A stretch of DNA of 20,718 bases from Bacillota bacterium (GTDB taxonomy: Bacteria; Bacillota; Clostridia; Saccharofermentanales; DTU023), in NCBI GenBank assembly GCA_023426575.1, contig JAFAAL010000051.1, forward strand, positions 1 to 20,718. Reading direction: 5' to 3'. Shown here piece by piece: positions 14,670 through 20,718 of the stretch. The translations under genes were made by a program, and so were the position numbers. A model generated the notes under the pieces. It had not been told where the DNA came from, did not search any database, and saw only the letters and a program-made list of their open reading frames with translations. The stretch's first letter is position 1, and the number at the start of each line of letters is the position of its first letter.

Positions 14670-14764
14670 CTAGGAAAAGCGCTCTGTGCGCAGGACCTCT
14701 CGAAATGTCATCCCCTCCGAGGCTCTTCAGGGATGATGAGGCGCTTTAATTCAATGACGAGCAT
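14670..14764 (-). other. Two short coupled reading frames in intergenic region (uncertain)
   Basis: On the minus strand an ATG at 14764 opens MLVIELKRLIIPEEPRRG, whose TGA overlaps the ATG of a second short frame, MTFREVLRTERFS (14711-14670), preceded by GGAGG. Both could be chance, a gene remnant or leader peptides. The same stretch holds an inverted repeat (TCATCCC 14708-14714 and GGGATGA 14730-14736) without a T-run. No good gene is seen in 14636-14782. Confidence 0.2.
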
Positions 14765-14782
14765 TTGTTTTTTCTTAGGCAG

Positions 14783-15871
14783 CTAATTTTTATCCGCACG
14801 GGCCGTCATGTAGAATTCGACCTCGTCATAGTCGACATGCGGGTCAAATTCTTGGCTCAGCTCTTCCCCTGGCAGTAGGCTGGAATTTCCAGAGTCAAAG
14901 TATGCACCCTCCGAGGCGACGAGCTTTCCGCCCTGGTAGAAGAGAGCGTGTCCGTAGACATATTTGGCCTCAAGAGAGCCCTCATTATAGACAGTGACGA
15001 CGGCCTGCTGTCCTTCCTTCTTGACCTCTGCGCGCAGCATGTGGAGCGCATCCGCGTGATAGGGGGCGCCATAGGCATAAATTTCGACATTGAGCTCATC
15101 CGCCTCGCCTTCACTCGCAAAGCTTAAGATGGAGGTCTGTCCCGCCCCGATAATATTGAGCGTCCCATCATCCGTCCCGATGGTGGCACCGCCTTTGAGA
15201 AACTTGGCCTGTCCTGTGATGGACACGTCCTCAGCATTCTTGTTATGAATGATCGCGAATCCCTGAGTCCTGCCGCCAAATCGCACGACATGGCTCAGCG
15301 TCTTGATCTCAAGGCCGGCCGAGAGCCCCTCGGCATTTGGCTGCGTTTCGGCCTCAGCCGCGGCTGTTGTTGCTTCTGCAGGGCCTCCCGCTTCCGACGT
15401 CTCATTCACGCTCGAACTCATCTCTTGCGTCTCAGACGCCGTCGTATCACTCTCTGAAACGGCCGGACCTTCTCCCTCTCCCTTTAGATGTGGATAGAGG
15501 TAGAAGATAAAGAAGAGGACAAGGAGCGCTATGAGGGCCAAAACCGCCACGTAGCCTGCCACAATCTTGATATTTTGGAGGGATGATCTCTCGCGCTGAT
15601 CTCTTTCATATGCGTGGTCGCGCTCTTGGGGTCTGTCGTATCTCACGGGCGGATGCGGCCGTTGTCCACGCTGAGGCTGTGGCCGATAGCCGTCTCGGGA
15701 CTGAGTTCTCGGCCGCGCTTGAGATCCTCTCGGGGGACGCTGGCCATAGTTTGGCGGGTAGGCGTCTCGAGATCTCCCTCGCTGGGGAGGGCGTCCCTCC
15801 TGGGGCCTAGGCCCTCTCTGACGACGCTCGCCTCTATCCCTCGCAGGGGGCTTCCATCCATCTCTGTCCAT
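14783..15871 (-). CDS. Arg/Pro-rich single-pass membrane protein with extracellular domain
   Basis: This 362-residue protein has three parts. Residues 1-98 are low-complexity, very rich in Arg, Pro, Gln, Gly and Asp, and would lie in the cytoplasm. Residues 103-127 form one membrane helix. Residues 131-180 are a Ser/Thr/Glu/Ala-rich linker, and 185-362 form a beta-rich outer domain resembling FxLyD-type surface domains (for example VYGHALFYQGGKLVASEG). The basic tail could bind RNA, DNA or acidic phospholipid heads; that is inference. GGAGGTGACGT precedes the ATG, 21 bp after the permease stop, so it belongs to the same operon as the ABC ATPase and permease and may be their accessory or surface partner. 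I do not recognise the family as a whole. Confidence 0.8.
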   Translation of the reverse strand: MDRDGWKPPARDRGERRQRGPRPQEGRPPQRGRSRDAYPPNYGQRPPRGSQARPRTQSRDGYRPQPQRGQRPHPPVRYDRPQERDHAYERDQRERSSLQNIKIVAGYVAVLALIALLVLFFIFYLYPHLKGEGEGPAVSESDTTASETQEMSSSVNETSEAGGPAEATTAAAEAETQPNAEGLSAGLEIKTLSHVVRFGGRTQGFAIIHNKNAEDVSITGQAKFLKGGATIGTDDGTLNIIGAGQTSILSFASEGEADELNVEIYAYGAPYHADALHMLRAEVKKEGQQAVVTVYNEGSLEAKYVYGHALFYQGGKLVASEGAYFDSGNSSLLPGEELSQEFDPHVDYDEVEFYMTARADKN

Positions 15872-15892
15872 ACGTCACCTCCGTATATAGAT

Positions 15893-17632
15893 CTATTCTA
15901 GCATGAAGCGGCGAGAACGCCCACGATAGCGGGATTTATAGCCATAGTAAGAGAGATTGATCCCGAGGCCGAGAAGGAATAGAACTATCCAGAGAAGCAG
16001 CGAGCGCTCCGTCTGACGGCTTACGAGAAGATAATAAGCTGGCAGAGAGCAAGCAAAGATTTGAATGAAAATAGGCGCCAAGTTCAAGAGCTTATCGCGC
16101 GAACGCGGTAGGAGGCGGAAGACCCGCAAATGATAGATTGTCATCTGAAGGCAGAGTCCATGGAAGACAAAGGTAGGAATCAGAATGAGGATAAGGGCCC
16201 TCATCTGCAGGGAGAAGCCCAGAGCGAGAGAAAATTGCCAGGCCGCAAAGATCAGAGCGAGAAGACTCGGAAGAGAGAGGACTGAGAGCTCCCCCAGCCT
16301 TCTCATGAAGAGTTTGCGCCTTCTCTCTGGATCTTGAGCGATCCCGAGGGTGATGAGATGTCTATCGAAACTGCGATCCAAGAACATCAGATATTGAGTT
16401 CCTATGAAAAGGCGATGAGCGGCAATGAGGGAGATAAAGGGCAGCGCCTTGATGATCGCTCTGAAAATCTCAGTCTCAGCCCCCATCCGTGGCAGGATAT
16501 ATGCCGAGACCACAAGGCCAATGGATAAAACAGCAGGAACGATTTCCTTCTTAAGAATTTTCTTCATAAAGCGTCTGAGCCAGAGCTTCTGGAGTCCCAC
16601 GGTCGTCAGAGGATCTGGAATCCTAACAGAGCCAACGGCAATCCCTTTTGTGAGGGCGGGTACGTTTTCTCCTGGGGCTTTTGCCGCTTTGATATCCGAC
16701 TTGAATTTACGATGCAAGATGACGAAAGCTCCATAGTAACCCCGAAATCTAAAGATGGGGATCAGCGAGAGGGCTGCTAGAGACAAAGCTATACAGCTAA
16801 TGATCATAATGAGGTCGAGGCCGAATCTGAGCTCGCCCGTGATGAGAAGGGTCTGGAGGAGTCCGTAGAGTGCAAATAGCACAATCAATGAGATGGTCGT
16901 GATAAGGCTAGAGCGCTCCTTTGTGATGAAGTGGAGATCACGGTATAGGATGACTTGAATTGCTCCTGCCAGGAGATTCACGCTGAGATAAAGTGAAGTC
17001 ACGAGCAGGATCTTGCCGAGGGGCAGAGCGAGAGGCGCAAGAAAGAGAGAGAGCGAGAGAGTCTGGAGGATAAAGTTCCCCAGCAGAATGCCCGCATAAC
17101 GCATGAGGAGATAGCGCCTAGCAGGAATTCTCAGAAAGTGGATGAGATAGTATTCGCTATCCGAAGAAGAAGGGAAAAGCTTGCGATTAAGCCATGCCCC
17201 CATCAAGCTATAGAAGAGCCAGATCGTCAAAAATGAGGCGAGAATCCGCTCTGGCGTGCTCATCGCTAGCCTAAAAGTCGACAACGGATGGATCAGGTGC
17301 TGGAGAGCGCGCCGCTCAGGATCCATCTGAGCCGCGACCGCCACTGTTGACATGAAGAAGATGAGGCCATGGTAGAAGAAGATCTTAAATAGCTTGCTGA
17401 GAAGCTTTAGGAGGAGGGTCGGGAAACGGAAACGCTCCTTGAGCTGCTCGAGCGCATAGATTTCTGCTGGGATCAGACGGCCGATGAGGGGCAGCGATTT
17501 GAGCCGCGAGAGCAGACGATTGACCGCAAAGGTCGACTTTAGCCTCGCCTGGAGGCGGAAAGTGTCGATCAGATTGAGATCCTGTCTGCCGCGTTCTGGG
17601 CTGCGCTTCAGGTCACCGACTAGGCCTCGCAC
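15893..17632 (-). CDS. Large polytopic membrane protein, presumed permease of ABC transporter
   Basis: This 579-residue protein has a cytoplasmic N-terminal stretch of about 75 residues, then roughly 12-13 hydrophobic segments to residue 560, with a long polar loop around 300-350. It begins with GTG at 17632, 13 bp inside the end of the ATPase gene and preceded by GAGGAGGGC, so it is almost certainly the membrane partner of that ATPase. It is much larger than usual EcsB or ABC-2 permeases, and I cannot name its family. Segments such as LDRSFDRHLITLGIAQDPERRRKLFMRRLGE look like the EcsB/YtrC-type cytoplasmic loops of exporters that carry large or membrane-bound substrates. The transport direction and substrate are unknown. 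Confidence 0.82.
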   Translation of the reverse strand: MRGLVGDLKRSPERGRQDLNLIDTFRLQARLKSTFAVNRLLSRLKSLPLIGRLIPAEIYALEQLKERFRFPTLLLKLLSKLFKIFFYHGLIFFMSTVAVAAQMDPERRALQHLIHPLSTFRLAMSTPERILASFLTIWLFYSLMGAWLNRKLFPSSSDSEYYLIHFLRIPARRYLLMRYAGILLGNFILQTLSLSLFLAPLALPLGKILLVTSLYLSVNLLAGAIQVILYRDLHFITKERSSLITTISLIVLFALYGLLQTLLITGELRFGLDLIMIISCIALSLAALSLIPIFRFRGYYGAFVILHRKFKSDIKAAKAPGENVPALTKGIAVGSVRIPDPLTTVGLQKLWLRRFMKKILKKEIVPAVLSIGLVVSAYILPRMGAETEIFRAIIKALPFISLIAAHRLFIGTQYLMFLDRSFDRHLITLGIAQDPERRRKLFMRRLGELSVLSLPSLLALIFAAWQFSLALGFSLQMRALILILIPTFVFHGLCLQMTIYHLRVFRLLPRSRDKLLNLAPIFIQIFACSLPAYYLLVSRQTERSLLLWIVLFLLGLGINLSYYGYKSRYRGRSRRFMLE

Positions 17633-18375
17633 GTCGTGCCCTCCTCATGTGTCGCGCGCTCCTCATGCCGGAGACTCCCCATGATGCGCTCACGGTACGC
17701 CCCCTGATCCAGAGACTCACGCGGCAGCGCCTGAATCTTGCCATTTTGTAAGAGTACAATCTCATCGCAAAGATCCAGCGCCAGATCCAGTAGATGCGTC
17801 GAGAGAATCGTAATCTGCTGCTCCTTAAACTGCCTCAGAACCACTTTAATCTCCTCGGCCGCCACCACATCCACCGAGGTCAGCGGCTCATCGAGGAGCA
17901 AGATCGGCCGCTCGAGCAAGAGATTGGCCAGCATTAGGAGCTTATTTTTCATCCCATGGGAATACTCATTGAGCAGCTTATGACGATCGCGCTCCGCAAT
18001 ACTGAGACTCTCAAAATAGTCCTGCAAGAGACGCTCGCGCTCCTCCCTCCCCAAGCCGGGGTGATTCGCATCGACAAAATACTTCAAGAACTCATAGCCC
18101 GTGAGAAATTCAGGCACCGCTGGCTCCGAAGTGACAAAGGCCACTTCATCACTCAGAAGCTTCTCCCCTCTCTCCGCTCGCCAGAGCGTGAACTCCCCCG
18201 CCTCAAAGGGCAGGTCACGAATCAGACAGCGAAAAAAGGTCGTCTTCCCCGCCCCATTTCGCCCGAGGAGACCATAGATCTTCCCCTCCTCAAAGGTAAA
18301 GTCGACACCCCGCAAGACCTCATTCTTCTCAAAGCTCTTCCGCAGCCCCTGAATCTCTAAGCGCATCCCTGGCAT
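17620..18375 (-). CDS. ABC transporter ATP-binding protein, EcsA/YtrB-like
   Basis: This 251-residue ATPase has Walker A GRNGAGKTT (38-46), Walker B ILLLDE (158-163) and switch His194. The signature is YSHGMKNK (138-145), and the Q-loop region reads VTSEPAVPEF with no Gln; both departures are usual in EcsA/YtrB-type ATPases serving large polytopic permeases. The ATG follows GAGGTG by 5 nt; a second ATG three codons later is less likely. The last codons overlap the permease start by 13 bp. A good promoter lies at 18405-18433. A decayed copy of the first 25 codons and the leader is present at 19122-19234, showing that this locus was once duplicated. The long acidic C-terminal tail (about 225-251) is unusual. 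Confidence 0.9.
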   Translation of the reverse strand: MPGMRLEIQGLRKSFEKNEVLRGVDFTFEEGKIYGLLGRNGAGKTTFFRCLIRDLPFEAGEFTLWRAERGEKLLSDEVAFVTSEPAVPEFLTGYEFLKYFVDANHPGLGREERERLLQDYFESLSIAERDRHKLLNEYSHGMKNKLLMLANLLLERPILLLDEPLTSVDVVAAEEIKVVLRQFKEQQITILSTHLLDLALDLCDEIVLLQNGKIQALPRESLDQGAYRERIMGSLRHEERATHEEGTTCEA

Positions 18376-18404
18376 TTATTCACCTCTTTATGCTTGCTGG
18401 GATC

Positions 18405-18433
18405 AGTATACAGCCGGGGGTGCTCGTATTCAA
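18405..18433 (-). promoter_or_regulatory. Promoter for ABC ATPase-permease-surface protein operon
   Basis: On the minus strand TTGAAT (18433-18428), exactly 17 bp, then TATACT (18410-18405) make a good sigma-A promoter about 30 bp before the ATG. The aligned positions in the decayed copy (19226-19231) have lost the -10 match. Confidence 0.65.
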
Positions 18434-18478
18434 ATGAAGAAAAATCTGACGAAGATACAGGATCAAAACGATGGATCA

Positions 18479-18958
18479 TCATCTCTTAAAACGCTTGGTC
18501 AAGAGCGCATGCTGAAAAGTCATGCCCAATTCATCCACATAGAACTTCAACAAGAGAGGATATTCTCTAGACACTGCGATGAGAGCAAGTAGGTCCACTC
18601 GTCCAGAAACAGTCTCCTCCATGAGGGCAAAGAGCTTGGCCCCTATGCCCTGATGTCGATATTCGGGAAGGACATAGATTTCTTCAATTTCAAAAACAGT
18701 CTCTCCCACCTCGTTGTAAGAAGTCTTCTCCTTCAAGTCTCGCGAGGAACCATAGACATAGCCCACGATATCTCCCTGAGAGATCGCGATGATCGCTTCT
18801 GAGCCGAGGAGGTCTTCTCTTTGACTTTGCTGATAGGCTGTACTGGTATTTTCGTTAACCCATTTATGAGATAGATCCAAGATCTCTTGGATATATCCCT
18901 CTGTCTCCGCAAGCAAAGGCTCATCTGATGCAATAGATAGGTGCTTATACTCGATCAT
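18479..18958 (-). CDS. GNAT family N-acetyltransferase
   Basis: This 159-residue protein is a single GNAT domain that would transfer an acetyl group from acetyl-CoA to an amine. The acetyl-CoA motif is clear: FEIEEIYVLPEYRHQGIGAKLF (residues 89-110), with the pyrophosphate-binding RHQGIG at 101-106, followed by the later strand and helix (LLALIAVSREYPLLLKFYVDELGM). AGGAGG lies 5 nt before the ATG. The acceptor is unknown; free-standing enzymes of this size act on small molecules, peptides or protein ends. It is flanked by the intact ATPase leader on one side and the decayed copy of that leader on the other, so it lies inside an ancient duplication or was inserted there. Confidence 0.88.
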   Translation of the reverse strand: MIEYKHLSIASDEPLLAETEGYIQEILDLSHKWVNENTSTAYQQSQREDLLGSEAIIAISQGDIVGYVYGSSRDLKEKTSYNEVGETVFEIEEIYVLPEYRHQGIGAKLFALMEETVSGRVDLLALIAVSREYPLLLKFYVDELGMTFQHALLTKRFKR

Positions 18959-19283
18959 TTAGCCCTCCTGTCATCAATACTGATTGATCCCCAAATACTA
19001 CGCGCTTAATTTTTTCCCCAGCTGGCCGTTTGCCTTGCCTAAAGCATTCTTAAAGGTACTTTATAAGGTAATAAATTATGATAAATGATCAACTTTTGCC
19101 ATGCCTGACCTTCAGTAAAATGTCCGCACCCCACAAGACCTAACTCTTCTCAAAGCTCTTCAACATCCCCTATATCTCTAAGCACATCCCTGGCATGTCT
19201 TCATTCCTTAATGCTTGTTGAGGTTAGAATGCAGGAAGGGATGATGAAAACGCATGTATAGTTGCTAAGCAAGGCTTAAAGTT
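18959..19283. other. Intergenic region holding a gene remnant
   Basis: This 325-bp stretch between the GNAT gene and a small membrane protein gene holds the remnant at 19122-19234. The part 18959-19121 is AT-rich and presumably carries the GNAT promoter, but no pair of -35 and -10 boxes stands out. No other gene is seen. Confidence 0.6.
19122..19234 (-). pseudogene. Decayed copy of the ABC ATPase gene start and leader
   Basis: This segment aligns without gaps, at a constant offset of 821 bp, with 18301-18413. By hand count 90 of 113 bases are identical, and 64 of 75 in the coding part. On the minus strand it reads MPGMCLEI, stop, GMLKSFEKS, stop, VLWGAD. This matches the true gene start, MPGMRLEIQGLRKSFEKNEVLRGVD, residue for residue apart from substitutions and two in-frame stops. 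The match fades through small indels left of 19122, so only about 25 codons remain. The ribosome site and the -10 box are lost. It is a non-functional fragment left by duplication and deletion. Confidence 0.85.
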
Positions 19284-19514
19284 TTACCGCTTATTCTTAT
19301 CCTTACCCACGCCAAGTGCAATCGCACCACAAATTACAATGGGAAAGAACATGATGATAAGAATTCCTAATGCACATTTGCCAGCGACTTTCCACTCGCG
19401 GGCAAAGAGAGCAATCACCCCTCCAATTGCAAAAGTAATCATCCCCCCAACCCAAAACATGTAGAGAAAATCGAGCCCATCCGCTCTCAATATAACTATT
19501 GAAAAGTCACTCAT
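19284..19514 (-). CDS. Small two-helix membrane protein
   Basis: This 76-residue protein has two hydrophobic segments (about 17-38 and 44-70) and a basic tail KDKNKR. The ATG at 19514 is preferred over a GTG three codons earlier, since GGAGG lies 8 nt before the ATG. An extended -10 element is found at 19567-19575. I do not recognise a family; the second segment (CALGILIIMFFPIVICGAIALGVG) resembles many small Firmicute membrane proteins of unknown role. It stands alone between the ATPase remnant and another small gene. Confidence 0.65.
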   Translation of the reverse strand: MSDFSIVILRADGLDFLYMFWVGGMITFAIGGVIALFAREWKVAGKCALGILIIMFFPIVICGAIALGVGKDKNKR

Positions 19515-19566
19515 GGCTAACACCTCCTCACTAATTCCTTCGAGAAAAACTCCGTCGGTTAACTTG

Positions 19567-19575
19567 ATAATACCA
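19567..19575 (-). promoter_or_regulatory. Extended -10 promoter for small membrane protein
   Basis: On the minus strand TGG-TATTAT is an extended -10 element (TGn plus a 5/6 match), about 50 bp before the ATG at 19514. No clear -35 is present. Confidence 0.4.
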
Positions 19576-19700
19576 TCATAGAATAAAAGGGAGTGGGGGC
19601 GCGAGTATTTTTGATTGATCTAACTAGAGCGCAAAGGCCATGTTTTGGTCTGCGCATATTCAGTTTTCCCGCGCGAGTCATGTATCTAATCTTTTAATAA

Positions 19701-19883
19701 TTATTCCCATATATCTGCCAACATCTGCCTGGTCATGCTTCTTAGTTCTCGCTTGTTCAGGGACCTCCCCATTAAGTGCGGCGCTATGACTGATTCAGGT
19801 AATTCGTGAACAGCGGCCTCACTGTTTCCTCTTATAAGCTCTTTTAGTGTTTCGTTCTCTAGTGTAATAGTGAACCCCGTCAT
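19701..19883 (-). CDS. Small hypothetical protein, possible transposase N-terminal fragment
   Basis: From the ATG at 19883 (AAAGGAG 8 nt upstream) this gives 60 residues. An in-frame ATG 14 codons earlier lacks a ribosome site. The start, TGFTITLENETLKELIRGNSEAAV, resembles by eye the N-terminus of IS256/Mutator-family transposases, in which a TL-x-E-x-LKxLL-xG-xxEA pattern is common; the second half (SLNKRELRSMTRQMLADIWE) does not. It may be a transposase remnant, or an unrelated small soluble protein. No terminal inverted repeats or target duplication were found around it. It lies next to the leader-distal end of the CRISPR array. Confidence 0.45.
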   Translation of the reverse strand: MTGFTITLENETLKELIRGNSEAAVHELPESVIAPHLMGRSLNKRELRSMTRQMLADIWE

Positions 19884-19912
19884 GACCTGAGCTCCTTTTC
19901 TGTTTTTTTTCG

Positions 19913-19933
19913 ATTGTAGCGTCATCTCATGAC
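19913..19933 (-). promoter_or_regulatory. Candidate -10 box and small inverted repeat before the 60-residue gene
   Basis: TACAAT on the minus strand (19918-19913) is a 5/6 -10 match. Just upstream, GTCAT-CTC-ATGAC (19921-19933) is an inverted repeat with 5-bp arms in the spacer region, a possible operator. The -35 is weak. Confidence 0.3.
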
Positions 19934-19967
19934 TCTTTTTTGAATTTGCACCAAGTGTAGGTCTTAA

Positions 19968-19995
19968 TCATCACTACCGTATACGCGGGGAACAC
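19968..19995 (-). repeat. Degenerate leader-distal CRISPR repeat
   Basis: This copy matches the consensus at 23 of 28 positions. In the minus-strand orientation the first 15 bases are perfect and all five changes fall in the 3' part (right stem arm and tail), the usual decay pattern of the last, leader-distal repeat. It fixes the direction of the array independently of the hairpin argument. Confidence 0.9.
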
Positions 19996-20666
19996 TAGTC
20001 TTAGGGCGAGCTTTAGGATGTTGATGCGGGATCACCCCCGCATACGCGGGGAACACATTTCAGGCCGACGGAGGCAGACGCTGACAGCGGGATCACCCCC
20101 GCATACGCGGGGAACACTCAGCGAGCCTATCGATCTAATTGATGAGCAAGGGATCACCCCCGCATACGCGGGGAACACGGAGATTTTGAGATCGAAACAG
20201 CCGGAAACAGGGGATCACCCCCGCATACGCGGGGAACACCCAATCCATTACCGCCTTGCTTATCGGGTAAAGGGATCACCCCCGCATACGCGGGGAACAC
20301 TTGTCGTTATACATGGTTAACTCGTCAAATACAGGATCACCCCCGCATACGCGGGGAACACGATACGAGAAGGGCAGCTGCGATCTTTGCAGCGGGATCA
20401 CCCCCGCATACGCGGGGAACACTGTCGGGGTCTCGCTCTGCTGTATTGGGGTCGAGGATCACCCCCGCATACGCGGGGAACACCCGTCAATGTATACGCT
20501 TTCATCTACATCACAAGGATCACCCCCGCATACGCGGGGAACACTCTGGCAGCCTTATCTCCACGCTGTGCTCATTGGGATCACCCCCGCATACGCGGGG
20601 AACACCCGCCATGTCCGACGCGTCTGCCTTGGCATCTAGGATCACCCCCGCATACGCGGCGAACAC
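19968..20666 (-). CRISPR. Type I-E-like CRISPR array, 12 repeats and 11 spacers
   Basis: A 28-bp repeat (plus strand begins GGATCACCCCCGCATACG and ends GGGGAACAC) recurs every 61 bp exactly. Repeats start at 19968, 20029, 20090, 20151, 20212, 20273, 20334, 20395, 20456, 20517, 20578 and 20639, so all 11 spacers are 33 bp. Ten repeats are identical; the first is degenerate and the last has one change. On the minus strand the repeat reads GTGTTCCCCGC-GTAT-GCGGGG-GTGATCC, the hairpin plus 3' tail typical of type I-E (Cas6e-processed) repeats. Transcription is therefore leftward, with the leader expected at the right. No cas gene lies in the window. Plus-strand frames through the array only translate the repeat and are not genes. 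Confidence 0.98.
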
Positions 20667-20718
20667 TAAACACCTCCGCCACAGACATGCAGAAGCTTGG
20701 GACAGTCTCTTAAACACA
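20667..20718. other. Right flank of CRISPR array, possible leader start
   Basis: After the last repeat there are 52 bases without a recognisable repeat. The next repeat would be due at 20700, and only 6 of the 19 visible bases agree there. Either the leader begins at 20667 or the array is broken here. The stretch is not notably AT-rich. Confidence 0.4.

Noticed and set aside
14708..14736. Inverted repeat TCATCCC/GGGATGA as a terminator of the surface-protein operon
   Set aside because: Loop of 15 bases and no T-run after the hairpin on the minus strand, so it does not fit an intrinsic terminator.
20018..20713. Plus-strand and minus-strand frames through the CRISPR array (products with repeated HPRIRGEH, GSPPHTRGT or ITPAYAGNT)
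   Set aside because: They are translations of the CRISPR repeat in three frames, with the 61-bp period visible; a well-known false annotation.
20667..20718. An additional spacer and repeat after 20666
   Set aside because: A repeat due at 20700 matches at only 6 of 19 visible positions, no better than chance apart from the first three bases.

Overview
The window looks like a stretch of chromosome from a low-oxygen Gram-positive bacterium, most likely a Clostridia-type Firmicute. The basis is strong AGGAGG-type ribosome sites before most genes, a radical SAM DNA-modification protein family common in Clostridia, a DUF2975/XRE pair, and a BmrCD/TM287-288-type ABC exporter pair. This assignment is inference; no rRNA or tRNA gene is present to settle it. 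GC content is moderate and long antisense shadow ORFs are frequent.

Layout, left to right. At 1-179 (minus) is the start of a radical SAM protein of the UDG-linked DNA modification/repair family, cut by the window edge, with a perfect palindrome containing GAAC-N4-GTTC just upstream. At 429-2173 (plus) is a two-gene ABC-2 exporter. It converges, with a 26-bp overlap, on fetAB (2148-3602, minus), a predicted metal (iron) exporter. A divergent promoter region with two abutting inverted repeats separates fetAB from a DUF2975 membrane protein and its XRE regulator (3733-4426, plus).

From 14.6 kb down to 4.4 kb, all on the minus strand and tightly spaced or overlapping, lie two ABC half-transporters (14591-11390), an unrecognised helical protein, an MgtC-family protein, a DUF1622 membrane protein, class II fumarase, and a heterodimeric multidrug-type ABC exporter with one degenerate ATP site. 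No clear terminator interrupts the series, so part or all may be co-transcribed. A palindromic operator sits just downstream of the candidate promoter of the first pair.

From 18.4 to 14.8 kb (minus) is a three-gene unit: an EcsA-like ABC ATPase, a large polytopic permease of unknown family, and an arginine/proline-rich single-pass surface protein. Upstream are a GNAT acetyltransferase and a decayed second copy of the ATPase gene start with its leader. Two small genes follow (19284-19514 and 19701-19883).

The right end is a type I-E-like CRISPR array: 12 repeats of 28 bp and 11 spacers, all exactly 33 bp. It is transcribed leftward judging by repeat orientation, and its left terminal repeat is degenerate. 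No cas genes lie inside the window. The main points of interest are the array details (constant first-base class of spacers, variant last repeat), the duplicated ATPase remnant, the unfamiliar ATPase-permease-Arg/Pro protein unit, and several palindromic operators. No clearly new defence or biosynthetic system is visible.
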